Below, piece after piece: positions 36,817 through 48,990 of a stretch of DNA of 64,000 nt. A program made the translations under genes and the position numbers. The DNA lies in assembly GCF_026914185.1 (NCBI RefSeq), contig NC_070562.1:1364001-1428000 (forward strand), in the 5' to 3' direction. The DNA comes from Puccinia triticina (Eukaryota > Basidiomycota > Pucciniomycetes > Pucciniales > Pucciniaceae). Numbering within the stretch: position 1 is the first letter of the stretch; each line of letters starts with the position of its first letter. Under the pieces are notes generated by a model. The model did not search any database. It saw nothing but the letters and a program-made list of their open reading frames with translations, and was not told where the DNA came from.

Positions 36817-37379
36817 CGTCTCTCTCATTGACCTCAACCGATTCCTCAGCAGTCCAAGTGCCTCGTACTCCCAACTCAAAATCACTGAAAAAACTGCCAG
36901 CTTCACCCGCTTCAACCATTTCGATCTTCAAAGTCTCCATCCGTCTTTGCTTCTTCTCTTCCCTTCTTCTATACCTTCTCTCCCTCATATTGCTCCTCAT
37001 TCAATCTTGGACTCAACGCTTAACTGATAAATCTCCGATTGCCACTTCAATCATCCTTGTCGCTCCTAACCTTTCCCTTCAATACATCAGTTGGATACAT
37101 CCAATTTGGTGAGAAAACCAAACAATCTCAATCATCAAGACTCTCCTCACTCCCTGAAAATTGATCATTGACTTGCTTACTCTTGTCCCCTTCACAGTGT
37201 CTATTACATCACTCTCTTTGACCTTGTCTTCTTTAGTCTTTGTGTTCTGATTCCTTATAAATTCACTCCACCATGCGGTATGCTTCTCTTATCCAAAAAT
37301 CTTGCTTCCTCAGCCTTTCAACTTACTTTATTTTCTTGTCTTAGTTTTGGTTCTAGTTACAGTAATAAAACCTGTTATT
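36817..37379. other. C/T-rich leader-like sequence
   Basis: No gene recognised; it could be a solo LTR remnant. Confidence 0.35.
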
Positions 37380-37413
37380 CTTCAGATACTGATGTTCCTA
37401 TCAGTATCTGAAG
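37380..37413. repeat. 14-bp-stem perfect hairpin
   Basis: CTTCAGATACTGAT pairs with ATCAGTATCTGAAG around GTTCCT. Confidence 0.85.
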
Positions 37414-38209
37414 TCTGCACTTGACAGTTCAAACAAAGTGCTTACATCCTGGGCTATTGAGTCAGATATCTCAATGCTTGCGGATGTGCTCGGATAGACG
37501 GCTTGTAACACTGGTGTCTGTGGTCAATCAGCAGTACACATCAGCGTTCCGTCTATCTTAAGATGGGGCTCTACAGAGGAGACACTCACTGCCTGAAAAC
37601 GCTGGAGTTATTTATCCTCTGAGGCTGGAGCCAATTGGGCCTAGGCGTGCTTGGAGGTTACTGGTACTGTTGACAGAAGAGTATCAATCAGTCTGCTATC
37701 CTTTGCAATGCTGGGATCAGTTTGCAATGCTTACCTGTGCGGTTGCTTGCTCTGCTTGATCTGATGGGGCTCTGCGTCAATTGCTGACGTGGCTAAGGGG
37801 GAGCAAGGATGTCAGCCAAAGCCTATTCATCTGCCTGGGACAATATGCATATGCATAGTCTGGGAGAAGTGGTCACTGACCAAACTTCCTATTTGGGTTA
37901 GGTTTATCACCGGGCCCTCTTTGCCTTTTCTGAGCGCGCGGCACTTGAATATTCACACACAGAGCGTGGCTGACTGTGGCTCAACATGAAAATTGGGGTT
38001 GGGCTGACCCTCCCACCCAACTTCACACAATTCCCTTGGTTTGGAGGGCCCTGATACAGCCTGGCCTGGCGCAAAGCACTGTGGTGGTTTATATAGGCAA
38101 GTGGTGTGGAATGTCTGCTTACTTCAGCACACACGGGCGGCTGAGCAAATGCTCAGTCTGCATATCCAAAAAAGAAAATAAGCAGGCCTGCTTGTGTGTC
38201 CCATATGTA

Positions 38210-38460
38210 GAATGAGGGAAACCTCGAATGTACCACTTGAAAAAGCATGTGGAAAGTCAGCAAATGGAGTAAGCTGCAGGAACAGGGACGCAACATGGGT
38301 GCAAGGGAACCAGGGTTTGAGCCACACTTCAGACGAGTGGACTTGGCGGAGCAGTTGGAGTAGGACTTTGGCTGGTATTTTGGGAGGACTGAATAGTGTG
38401 GATTGGCACCAGGTGAACTGGGGCAGCGGAAGCGGATGGTGTTGGGGTGGAAGTGCCAGG
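38210..38460. repeat. Dispersed repeat, copy 1 (partner at 55965-56200)
   Basis: Shared words in the same order include GGGTGCAA, GGGTTTGAGCCA and ACCAGGTGAACTGGGGC, in the same orientation as 55965-56200. The copies are clearly diverged. No coding frame is shared, so it is probably a decayed transposon. 37414-38209 and 38461-39020 hold nothing recognisable. Confidence 0.65.
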
Positions 38461-39029
38461 TAGAGACTGGGGTTGGAGGCTAGTCAGAGGGTGTGGAAGA
38501 ACAGGTGTCAGAGAGGGACACACCACTCAAATTTGGGCTTGGGTTGATGATGGCCCAATGTTGCAGTCGGCAAAAGGTTGGGCCGGGTGGGGGCCAACCT
38601 TCCCACCAAGAGTTTGACCGCAGGATCAGATTGTGTCAAAGATCTCTGATCAGAATGCCCACAGGGGAAGCTGGTTGGGCATGACAAGAGCCCAACAAGC
38701 TTCATTCAGTGGGTGGACCAAGCCAATCATGGCTTGCGCTGAGCAGCACACCAATGTTGCACTCTGGTTGAGCCCGCATTAGGCCAACCAAGAAATGAGT
38801 TTTTTATTTTTTCAAAAAACACATTTTCTGAGCCTCTTTCCATGTTTGGAGAAAGGCTACATAAGTGAGAAATTACAAAAATAAAAATAAAAGGGATGAG
38901 TCTTGGTCCAAATCCAAAGACTTCATCTGACAAAATTTAGAGAAATGGTGGTTATGGTATGGTAAACCGCGGGCCCAACATAGAAATGTGTGGTGCCCCA
39001 GTTGGCAAGGCTGGTAGCTCCTCTAGGGA

Positions 39030-39190
39030 TGGCTGCGGGTACCCGGTATCCGTTGGCGGGTACCCAGTATCCATCGGCGGGTAGCTGTGGCTGGCGCAGG
39101 TACCCCACCCGCCAGCAGATACCGGGTGCGGGTGCGGGTGTCAGGGCTAGCCAAAAATTCAATACCCGGGTACCTGCGCATGTACCTGCC
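39030..39190. repeat. GTACCC-family repeat patch
   Basis: Dense in GGCGGGTACCC, GGTACCCGG and CAGGTACC words, partly palindromic. Similar patches lie at 39590-39790 and 40660-40750. Confidence 0.65.
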
Positions 39191-39321
39191 TATCTGACCA
39201 AGTAATATGCATGTGAAGGGCTACACATGCATATGGATCCGTGAGCGTGCACATCCACCACCCCATTGAGCTCCTCATTGATCTTGTCACCCCCATTGAT
39301 CTCAAACGGACAGCACAAAAG

Positions 39322-39565
39322 ATTGGTGTCCTGTCCGTTTGCATGCAAACGGACAGGACACCAATGTTTTGTCCTGTCTGTTTGTGTGCAAACGGACAGG
39401 AAGGAGTACTTTTTGGGGCTGTCTTGTCCGCCATACGGACAGGACAAAACACGGTGTCCTGTCTGTTTGCACACAAATTATAGACAGGACAAAACACAGC
39501 ATCCTGTCCATTTGCGTGCAAACATACAGGACAAAACACAGCATCCCACGCAAACGGACAGGACA
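39322..39565. repeat. Hairpin array, TGTCCTGTCCGTTTGC family
   Basis: The first module, 39322-39365, is a perfect 44-bp palindrome centred on GCATGC (half-site ATTGGTGTCCTGTCCGTTTG). Four to five further imperfect modules follow (TCCTGTCTGTTTGTGTGCAA and similar), each a potential hairpin. Confidence 0.9.
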
Positions 39566-39790
39566 GGCGCCACCACTAGGGTCGCCTTTTGAGTGGCGGG
39601 TATCCGCTCACACACAGAGGCATCCGCCAGCGGATGCGGATGCCAGGAATTGGGAAAACCCTGCCTCAGATACCCAAACATGAGTGGGTATCCGGATTCA
39701 AATCAACCATCTCTACCAATTGCACCCCAGTACTGGCCACTTGCACCCGGGTACCCGCTGAGGGACTCCTGTCCGTGCTAGGCGGTGGCA

Positions 39791-40696
39791 GTCGTGTGAG
39801 GGGAATGGGTGCTGTTTAGGCTGCCCTCAAGGTCAGTGGTCCGTAAGGATGAGCGCAGAAAAAGGATTGGGATAGCTGTGTGGTTGAGGGGTGGTTTTGA
39901 GAGGTTCGCCGGGGTTTCGGGTCCTTGGCGGCGGTTGTTTTGTTGTTGAAGGGATGAGAGGTGATCTTAAAGAAGGGAAGGAAAGGGATCACAAAACTCT
40001 AGATGAAGAAAGATTGGCGAGCTGAGCTCAAAGGTTTGAACTCTGAAGATATGATTGATATACTCTTGATGGTCCGTATTCTGGGGATCAGAATGCCATG
40101 GCCACCCATCATCCAAGTTCGAGCTGAACTTGGACTCCGGGTGACATGTCACATGCATTTCATCACATCCTCCGCGCGCTACGCGCGCACACACACACAC
40201 ACAACAAAACAGCAGAGAGAAAGAAAGAAGAGAACAAAGAACAAAGAAAACACAACACAAAAGAAAGGAGGAAGCAGAAAGATGAAAAAGAAAGAGAACA
40301 ACCAGGACCAGAGAGGAAGAATAAGATGAAATGGAAATCACAAACAAAACACAGGATAAATCCACAGCAGATGCTGTTTTAGGACCAAGAAAACTGAAGG
40401 GGGCTGGGAAAGAGAGAAGAAAAAGGTGAGACAGAAGGATGAAAAAAGGAAAAGGGGAAAGGAGTATAGAATAAAGGAGTGTGAAAAAGAAAGGGTGGAA
40501 GATGAGGAGAGATGGGGAGAGGGTTTTGAGGGTCTTGAGGATCTTGATGTCTTGAGAGTGAAATCTTGATGGGAGTTGAGTCTTGATGATCATCCTGGCG
40601 GCGGTGATGCTCCTGGCTAGCTGGCCACGAGAGGGGCCACCACACCGCTGCGCGGGTGTGGGTGCAGGTGCTGGTGTCTGATTTTACTGAAATTCT
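39791..40696. other. Non-coding stretch with purine-rich tract
   Basis: 40195-40560 is strongly purine-rich after a short (CA)n run. Long open frames on the minus strand there reflect composition. No gene recognised. Confidence 0.45.
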
Positions 40697-40750
40697 GTCC
40701 GGGTACCCGCACCCGTCTGGGTACCCGCACCCGTCTGGGTACCCGCGTGC
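40697..40750. repeat. 18-bp tandem repeat of GTACCCGCACCCG type
   Basis: GGGTACCCGCACCCGTCT occurs about two and a half times in tandem. It belongs to the GTACCC family. Confidence 0.8.
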
Positions 40751-40914
40751 AAAGTGCCATCCCTAAGCTCCTCCCTCCTCCAAGCGCAGTGATGTACTGG
40801 GTTTGATCCCGGTGGCAAGGCATTTTTTGCCGGGCCATTATCTAACCGCTGACCGGACCCAACCATGGCACCCACAGAACACCAATGTGTGCAGTTCTCC
40901 AACCGCAGGCCCCC

Positions 40915-41290
40915 CATTTTGTAAGACTCAAAAGTGGTTGTGAACCCCTTTTTCTGAATGGAGAAGGGGATGGTGGATTTGCAAGCTCTGCACTTCTAAC
41001 TACTAGATAACAAGAGCCACCAAGGTAAGCTTGGCAAGTTTTAATCACACAATAGGATTGGTCGGTTCAGGATGAAGTTGTCTGATTAATATGTGTATAG
41101 AGTATAGAGTACTAATGAGTGTTGGTGATGAAGATGTTAAGAGGGGGAATTGAACTGAGATTGGGTGAGGTATTCTTATCAATGACAAGAGCGGGAATGG
41201 AACCCAGGTTGGCTCAGGTGAGGGAGAACTATGCTTCAACCAGGATTGGAACCAAGGACAGGGTACTGGCACTAGGCACATGTTATATTG
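40915..41290 (-). mobile_element. Decayed LTR/leader fragment, minus strand
   Basis: Read on the minus strand it aligns to 44.72-45.07 kb on the plus strand. Shared words include CCAAGCTTACCTTGGTGG, AAGCTCTGC, CTGAATGG, TTTTGAGTCTTACAA and CCTGGTTGA. It is therefore an inverted, older copy of the LTR or leader of the Gypsy family whose gag lies at 45669. Confidence 0.65.
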
Positions 41291-41954
41291 ATGAAAAGAA
41301 AAATGTGTTAGACTTTTTATTGCACTTGTACACAGCGGTTGAACCCAACACCCCGGGGGCGGCTTCTGGGGCGTTCCGGGGACCTGCGGGCATGGAACGC
41401 CCTCAGGGCGCTTCGTAACTTGCTGCCCCCAAGGTGCACTGATGGGGCGAGTCTAATGGTCCCAGGAGCGCCCCGCCGGGTTGCCCATGATGTGTTTCTC
41501 ACTTTGAGGGGTGCAACTGTGATGCCACCCAAAGCCAGCTCTGCTGGGCCAAGAGGTAGCCCCAAGGCTAGCCAAACCAAAAATTTGACTATTGCAGCGC
41601 TCAAAATGCCCAGTCGGTGGTCCAAACAAATCAAGAGGCCCCTCCTGACAGCTGCACTACACAGCTACTTCGATGAAGCAACACAGTGATTTGAGTTTTC
41701 ATAGCAGACTTCCATGTGTTTTGCAACACTTTTGGGACAAAATCATGACAAGTCAAAAAAAGTTGTTTTCTCGGGCTCTCACATGGCAGAGCATCTTTTG
41801 AGGTGGTTGTAAGAAAAAAACAAGAAAAAAAAAACAATGTGAAGAGGCCTTGGCAACCATCAAGGCTGTGTTGTTGACTCGCAGTGGTCACAAGGCAATT
41901 GTTAGGGCGTACATGAGGCTGTGGGGGGTGGAAATCCCTTGGGGCCCTTCAGCG
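41291..41954. other. Non-coding stretch
   Basis: A GC-rich part at 41340-41500 includes a CGCCCTCAGGGCG hairpin. No gene recognised. Confidence 0.4.
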
Positions 41955-42270
41955 GTTTGCAGGGCCCCGAGGGCGCAACGGCCCAACCGCCGCCGGGGCA
42001 GCGACCAGGTCGCCTCCAGGCCGGCAACGGTCTCCGAGGCGTACCAAGGGCGTACCAGTTTCGCCACCGGCCCCGGGGGCGAGCCTGGGCAGCCCTGGGT
42101 GCGTTCAGGGAGCGCTAACTGTAGGGCCCCGAGTGTGCAACAGCCCAACCGTCGCCAGGGCAACGACCAGGTCGCCCCCAGGCTGGCACCGGTCTCCGGG
42201 GCGTACCAGTGTCGCCACCGGACCCATGGGCGACCCTGGGTAGCCCTGGGGGCGTTCAGGGAGCACTAAC
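41955..42270. repeat. Direct tandem duplication of about 165 bp, GC-rich
   Basis: Two copies start near CCCCGAGGGCGCAACGGCCC and CCCCGAGTGTGCAACAGCCC and end GGGCGTTCAGGGAGC-like. Each holds a GCGACCAGGTCGC-type small palindrome (the second copy lacks perfect symmetry). Confidence 0.75.
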
Positions 42271-44714
42271 TGTTGGCGTGCAAGTGTGGCGTTTTGGGGG
42301 CGCACAAGTGGCGCTTTGAGGCTGTGACGCCCGCCGGGCGCGCCACCAATGATTCGTCCTTCTGTGTAAGGGTAATAAAATGAAATTGTAGGTAGTATAT
42401 AATTCAGTGTGATGTGGGGGGAATTCCAGCATGAGGAACAAATATCTGGAGAGAGGCCTCCTTTTATACCTGTGGGTGAGGGATTTCAGCTCCAGGGGAA
42501 CAGGATTTGGTGGGCAAAATAGCTAATGGGGTACATCCCTACAATGTATAGTTTGACAGGAGCACAGCCTCATAAAGAACCTAAGACTTGATTTCTAAGA
42601 AAGTAAGACCAAAAACTAAAAGAGCAACAATGTGAGACAGGAACTATTCAAGAAAGATAGAGAAGATAAGACAATAGATAAATAACAAACCCTGAGATAG
42701 ATAACTATCTGTAGAAGAACAACTGAATAATGAGGAATTTTACAAGTAGTTGAGTTGAGCTGAGAGATGGAGAAAGAGGATTAGTTGTGGGAAATGACAT
42801 GAGAGAATGACAACAATGTAAAGAACAAACCCAGTTAGGAAGTTAGGGACAACAGTATAAGAAACAGAAAGAGGAGCGCTAAGATCTGAAGACGGTCAAC
42901 TAATGAGAAAGAGGAAAGAAGTTAGCCAAAGTAGAATCGGATGAGATTGTAGAGCAAATCCGGAAACGCAGAGTTGCATTTCTCACCAAGTGGAAAGCTA
43001 CAAAGGTGGTCCAAGTTAAAGCTTTTGGAGACTTGTTGAGAGATGGTGATTGATGTCTTGATCTCGTGTGAGGAAAGTGTGCAGAATGGAGAGGATGGAA
43101 GAGTGTAGTATTGGACTGAAGAGAGTTGGTCCGGAAGAGTGGATTTGATGTTGATGATCTCAAGTGATCTGGAGAAGCGGGAGACAAATAGACTTCTGAG
43201 ATTAGGTTTTAGGCAATGAGTAACGGTTGATAATGCTTGATGCGGCGCAGACTGAGAGTGCGGACAGAAAGCACATGTCACGAGTCAAGGCAAGTTTCAA
43301 AACCTCAAAGGGACCTACCCTAAAGAAACAGGGTGCTACCTACAACCCCATAGGGGATTATAAATACAAGCAAAATTATGCATATGTAATACAAAGTCAG
43401 CTTGAAGAAAAATAAGCAAGAGAAACATTTCCCATGAAAGGTTGAAATCTGTGTAACTCCTAAACCGGTGGAGATAGAGGGGTCATTCCAATGGGTGACT
43501 ATAGGTTATTTTGTGTGAAAAATCCATTTCTGGGGTTAATTTTACAATATAATAAATGTATAAAGAAGAAAAGGAAATTTTTATATTTCTCTGTATAGAA
43601 ACACAGGAATAAATACCACAACATGGGCTTCATGTGGCAGGTTGTCCTGACCATGGTTCCCAAGGCCTCCCACTAAGAGTCACACGCAAACTCCAGAGTG
43701 GGGTCAGGGGGGGAGTTGCCTCCACTGCAGGACCCACATTGAGCTGTGATTGGGCGCGCTCTGTGGTTTTAATAGGCTGGGAAGTGATGCATGTGGATTT
43801 TTGACAATTGCCAGAAAGGAAGAACACGGGAAATTTTGGCTGGGAGAGGAGCTATGCAGGTGGAGGGAGTGGAGGAACAGGGACTTTGGACTTTGGGGTG
43901 GCTTTTCTCTCACTCATCTTTTCTAATCTATCTCTCCACGTACTACACACTTTACGGTATTATTGTAGTTATTGCTATTCTTACTTGAATTTTGCATATC
44001 ACTACATTGCAGAGAGTTTTTAACACCCAAATTCTTACTTGCTTGCAGATTTTACTGTGCGCTGTGGTCATTATTCCTGTGTTTGTAGGAGGAAAATTCA
44101 AACTTTTATGTGTACTCACAAAACGCCTCAAGATACAGCCAACTGGAAAGCAGAAATGGAATCTAGGACCAAAATAGCCCCTAGTCACCCACTGAAACCA
44201 CCCTCATATCTCTACCGGATCAGAAGATACGCAAATCACCCCTTTCACGCACCAGTCCGAGTGGGTTCACACACAGACTCAACTCTTGGCTACCATACTT
44301 GGCATAATGCATACGGCACATGAATTACTTTTCTTCCTTCCTTTTATCAGGCCTCACCTCCTATTTCCCCTTGCATATGTTTGTTTCCCATTTGCATATC
44401 TTTGATCTTGGAAAATCCTTGTATGAATATATATGATCCTGTTTGCATATCAAAGGGACGCATTGTAAATAGTCTAGCTAAATTCCCTCATCATTGTCTA
44501 TATAAGGAGGCCTCTGCCTGCCAGTTGTTTTCTCCTCATCCCATCAGGGGACATTCCCCCTCAGATCCTCATGCCATCTGGCGGTCTATATTCCCTACTC
44601 ACTTATCACTCATATTATCTATCCATATCACAGTTATCAGCTCACACCACCACTCAGTTCACATACCTTTCACACTTTATTTGAAATTCATATCACCGCT
44701 CAGTCACACACCTT
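42271..44714. other. Non-coding stretch between LTR-like fragments
   Basis: No gene recognised. 42560-43200 is purine-rich. 44390-44714 probably belongs to the 5' LTR of the Gypsy element. Confidence 0.4.
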
Positions 44715-45068
44715 TCACCAGTAACCAGTCCCCGGTTCCACTCCTGGTTGAGCTTAGCTCCCTCTCACCCTCATCACCCCTCATGTTCTGAACTTATATA
44801 CCCTCAGGCAAAGGACCTAGGTTCAAGCCCAACTCGAGACATCAAGTCACCGTCACCTATCACATACATCAGTAACCCCATCAACCTCGGACATCGACAA
44901 CAATCCTCTTATATATCTCATCTTCGAACATATCCTATCACAAAATAAATTGCCAAGCTTACCTTGGTGGTCTTGTTTTCTGATATACAGAAAGGCAGAG
45001 CTTGCACCTCATCCATACCTTTCGCCATTCAGCAAAAGGGTCTCACGACACCTTTTGAGTCTTACAAG
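44490..45068 (+). mobile_element. LTR/leader region of a Gypsy element
   Basis: A TATA box (CTATATAAGGAGG, about 44498) is followed by a C/T-rich transcript start region and the segment shared in inverse orientation with 40915-41290. The gag gene starts 600 bp further on. The exact LTR ends and the primer-binding site could not be fixed. 45069-45668 is probably leader sequence. Confidence 0.5.
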
Positions 45069-45668
45069 GGAGTCCCCAACGTGATTGGATTACCGTATAA
45101 TTGGATTGTTGAACAAAGTCAACCAAATTAGTCGAATACTCGAATAAGAAGAAAGAACAACAAATCTATCAGCCACTACTGTCATTTAAATAAACGGAAA
45201 ACTCAGTTACTCTGAAGATCAACTAGTCTACTGAAAAAGACTATCCAGCGACGAAAAAGACTCAACATCTCTGAAGAATAAAGATTGAACAACGAACCAG
45301 TACTGAAGGACCTATCTTGAAGAAAGCAGCCAGTTATATACCAGAAGACGGAAGATTGCCAAAGGATTTGGATAACTAGGATCCTGTTAGAAGAGAACGT
45401 TGGAGCACCACTCGAAGGAAGCGGACAATTAGAAGCTCGGAAGAAAGGTTATTGCACCTGAAGAAGCCGGACAGACATAGACTCTGGATAATCGTATACT
45501 GTTAGAAGAACCCTCCCAGCTACTATTAGTTATTTGGAATAAACCCCTCAGCTTGCCCTGGTAAAGAGACCAGAGACCATTTATAATCGAGAAAATCAGA
45601 GATTAGCAGGATAAAAACTCAACAGATAGAATTTTTTTAGAACAACCAGAAAATCAACAGAAGTCAAC

Positions 45669-47498
45669 ATGGGCTTACCATTTACAAACATGCCAGAATT
45701 GGAAGGCGGATTTGCTCCTCTAGAAACTCCTTCGAGAAACCGATTTTTTTCAAACACTTCAAACTGGAATCCACAAACCGGTTTACCACCACCACGCCCA
45801 GACAAAGGCAAAGGACCTGCAAAAGAGGAAGGCGGAAACGAATCAGACTCCGGTACACCTCAGAACGAAAGTCAACCTAGACCACAAGCTCAGGGATACG
45901 GGATGCATAATGTTTGCCAATCTGAAGGACTTATGGAAGAAGAAGACGAGCCTCCTGTCATGCAAAGAGAAGCACCAAAAATTATTAAAGACCCGGGATT
46001 GCTCTACAACGGGACCCACTTTATGAAGTTTTTAAAACGATACGAGAGAGCAGCAAGGACATACCAGGCAACGGATTACAATAAGGCGTTACAGATTGGA
46101 CGATTTGTGCAGACGGAGGAACTCAAAAGCGAACTCGAGGCGATGGACGGATATGACGAATGCGATTGGAAGAAGTTACGAAAAGATATGGTAGAATCAT
46201 GGGGCGAATTGGACGACACAGTTCTATACACCACAGCCGATCTAATCAAAGTAGCAGAAGAATACTCCAAGGAAGGTCAACTTAGCAGTCATCAAAAATA
46301 CAAAGCATACCTTGGGAAATTCACCACCATCCTCAAGTACCTAGTCAGCAATGAGCACATAAACAAAAAAGAGGATGCCTCGCTATTATTTTTAAGTGCA
46401 TTTTCACGGGAAAGCCAGAAAAACATCAGAAGACACCTTGTCAGTCAGGGAAAAATACCAAAAGGGAAAGATGGAAGCAGCAAACCACCACTTTGGAAAG
46501 ACGCCACGGCAGCTGCAGAATTGGAAGTCCAGACAGAAGAGAACGGATACTTTGACATCAGAACCTTTTCAGACTCCAACCAAATCATGCAAAGGAACCT
46601 AGATGAACACCAACGAGAGAAGATGCTTACGGATAACCCCAAAGTCATGGAAAAGCAAGTTCAAGATCTAGCGCAGGATATGTCAGCACTCAAGCAGCAA
46701 ATGAGAAGCCTGGTACCAGCAACTTACACACCAAATAAAACTATGGACCGACCCTCAGAACGTTCAGAATTCTTGAGGGGGAATACTAGGCCATCAATGC
46801 CACTTTACAATCAATTGAACTGTTACTACTGTCATGAAGAAGGGCACTCAACAAACCAATGTGGAGAATTGGCAAAAGACAAAGCAGAAGGATTAGTAAG
46901 GTATAGCTCAAGCAGAAGAGACTGTTACTTATCTGATGGACACCAGATCCCTTGGAACCCAACAAGACCAATCCAATCAGTAGTAGCTACAGCTTCAGCG
47001 AACACCAAGATACAAGAAGAATCCAGGGAAATAATGGAAGATCAAAAGCCAACTTCAGTCAAAACATCAGCTCAAACAATAGACTGGGAACCACCAACTC
47101 TTAGTGCAGAAAGTCACCTCAAGTCTCACCCAATGACAAGGTCAGAAGATCAGAAAGGACAAAGAAGCGTAAGGATCCAGGAGCCCGGCCAAGAGGAACG
47201 AATGGATGTCGATCAGGAGGAAGAACCCAAAACACCGGTACGCAGCCCGGCAAGACGGATGGTCGAGAAAGTATGGACCAAAGAGAAGGGACTAGCTGGA
47301 AAGGAGAAGGAATTGAATCCGGAAGAAGCGCTACTCCAGGAACTAGACAACGTCAAAATACCAACAACATTTGCTCAGCTAACAGCAATCTTGCCAGCAT
47401 ACACCGCCCAGAATATCTCAAAGCTACAAGACCAATCTCCAGGAGCCAAGCATGGAATAAAAGTATCAGTACCACTTGCGAGCACTGCCAGCATTTAA
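45669..47498 (+). CDS. gag: Gypsy-type Gag protein with CCHC zinc knuckle (609 aa), 3' junction to a hairpin array
   Basis: Gag packages retrotransposon RNA into virus-like particles. ATG 45669 (MGLPFTNMPELEGG) opens an unbroken 609-codon frame. A disordered N-terminus is followed by a helical capsid-like region (LYNGTHFMKFLKRYERAART, LKSELEAMDGYDECDWKKLR, YKAYLGKFTTILKYLV). The zinc knuckle CYYCHEEGHSTNQC (CX2CX4HX4C) lies near residues 385-398, and an acidic tail includes MDVDQEEEPKTP. The frame ends at TAA 47496-47498, exactly where palindromic DNA starts. No protease, RT or integrase follows; expected pol sequence is absent. Gag itself looks intact, so the element lost or was separated from pol recently. 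Family (Ty3/Gypsy) is inferred from the gag type and from Gypsy RT pieces nearby. Confidence 0.85.
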   Translation: MGLPFTNMPELEGGFAPLETPSRNRFFSNTSNWNPQTGLPPPRPDKGKGPAKEEGGNESDSGTPQNESQPRPQAQGYGMHNVCQSEGLMEEEDEPPVMQREAPKIIKDPGLLYNGTHFMKFLKRYERAARTYQATDYNKALQIGRFVQTEELKSELEAMDGYDECDWKKLRKDMVESWGELDDTVLYTTADLIKVAEEYSKEGQLSSHQKYKAYLGKFTTILKYLVSNEHINKKEDASLLFLSAFSRESQKNIRRHLVSQGKIPKGKDGSSKPPLWKDATAAAELEVQTEENGYFDIRTFSDSNQIMQRNLDEHQREKMLTDNPKVMEKQVQDLAQDMSALKQQMRSLVPATYTPNKTMDRPSERSEFLRGNTRPSMPLYNQLNCYYCHEEGHSTNQCGELAKDKAEGLVRYSSSRRDCYLSDGHQIPWNPTRPIQSVVATASANTKIQEESREIMEDQKPTSVKTSAQTIDWEPPTLSAESHLKSHPMTRSEDQKGQRSVRIQEPGQEERMDVDQEEEPKTPVRSPARRMVEKVWTKEKGLAGKEKELNPEEALLQELDNVKIPTTFAQLTAILPAYTAQNISKLQDQSPGAKHGIKVSVPLASTASI

Positions 47499-48990
47499 GC
47501 CTCGGATGCGTCCATCCCCGTTAATCTGGGATGCACACAACTGATTTAACATTGGTTGCGCGCATCCGATGCAATCCGCATCCGAGTTGATATCGGGGGA
47601 CAGTAACCCGAGGGTTTGGCCACCCGATTCAAACTCGGCTGGTCCGCGGCCGAGCCAAAACCGGCAGGCTGTCTGACCGACGAATCAAATTCCTCGATCA
47701 GTGGCCAGCCGAGTTAACCTCGGCCGCCACCAACCGAGCAATGGAAGCTCGGTTGACAGGTCAAGCGAGCTTTCATATGATATGAAAGCTCGGTTACGGA
47801 CCCACCGAGTAAAATGAATATCGGTGGGTCAATCACCGATGAGTTCAAATCATCGGTGGGTAAATCACCGATGATTTCAAATCATCGGTGGGTCAACAGC
47901 CGATGATTTTGAATCATTGGCTGTTCCACCCTCCTCGGAGAACTTTCCCGGGGAGGAGCCCTCCGGCAGATAGCACGTCGAGCCACAGTGGCCGGAGCAG
48001 TCTGCTCGCTGGTCCAAGAAGTCGACTCGCCGGTCCAAGCAGACTGCTCAGACTGGCGAGCAGTGCTGCCCAATCACGTACAGGTACCTGCTCGGCGAGC
48101 AGGTCAGCCTGCTTGCCAAGCAGGTACTTATACCCGCTTCGCCAGCAGGTTAAGCTGTCAAGCTGCTGGCCGAGTAGGTCGACCTGCAGGCCAAGCAGGT
48201 TCAGGTACCTGGTCAGCGAGCAGGTCAACCTGCAGGCCAAGCAGTTAAAAGAGGTTAAAAGTACCTGCTCGGCGAGCATGCTGACCTACTCGCCGAGCAG
48301 GTAAAAGCTCTTTTACCTGCTCGGCCATCAGGATGACCTGCTCGCCGAGCTTGTACGGTTACAGGTACTTGCTCCGACTCGGCCAGCAGGTCAACCTGCT
48401 GGCCAGGAAACAGTACCTGCTCGGCGAGCAGGTAAAAGTTCGCCGAGCGGGTACTTTTAGCTGCTCGGCCGTCAGGATGATCTGGTCGCCTGGTTACAGG
48501 TACGTACTCCGTCTCGGCCAGCAGGTCATCCTACTGGCAAGGAGGTAACGGTACCTGCTCGGCGAGCAGGTTGACCTACTCGCCGAGCAGGTAAAAGGTC
48601 GCCGAGCAGGTATTTTTACCTGCTCGGCCATCAACCTGGTCGCCGGGCGGGTACAGTTACAGGTACCTGTTTCGGCTTGGCCAGCGGGTCATCCTGCTTG
48701 CCACGCAGGTAACAGTACCTGCTCGGCCATTAGGATGACCTGCCCGCCAAGCAGTTGCTTTTACCTGCTTGGTAAGAAGGTTGACCTGCTCTGCAAGCAG
48801 ATAGCTGTAGCCGCTTTGAAGCGGGAAGAATTACCTGCTCGGCGCTGTTATTTGCTTGGCCAGTTGACCTGCTGGACGCGCCGGAGCAGGTACCTGTAAC
48901 TGTACCTGCTCGGCGAGCAGTTCATCCCAATGGTCGAGCAGGTAAAAGTACCTGCTCGGCGGTCTTTTACCTGCCCAGCAAGCTTTTACC
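47499..48990. repeat. Hairpin block: CCGAG, CCGATGAT and ACCTGCTCG families
   Basis: A run of consecutive palindromes. CTCGGATGCG (about 47503) is inverted at about 47577. The segment 47766-47792 forms a 12-bp stem around TGA. CACCGATGAT/ATCATCGGTG at 47866-47890 is one of several copies. From about 48070 the word ACCTGCTCGGCGAGCAGGT and variants recur every 25-60 bp in alternation with GGTCAACCTGC and GGATGACCTGC words. The part 48235-48990 recurs at 57.35-58.14, 60.28-60.96 and, inverted, 62.83-63.62 kb. Confidence 0.9.

Noticed and set aside
39967..40593. 208-codon minus-strand frame, hydrophobic and membrane-like
   Set aside because: It is the complement of a purine-rich tract; the Phe/Leu/Ser bias follows from composition and there is no domain.
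41339..41689. 116-codon frame, partly GC-rich
   Set aside because: No domain, overlapped by an equally long frame on the other strand, inside repeat-like DNA.
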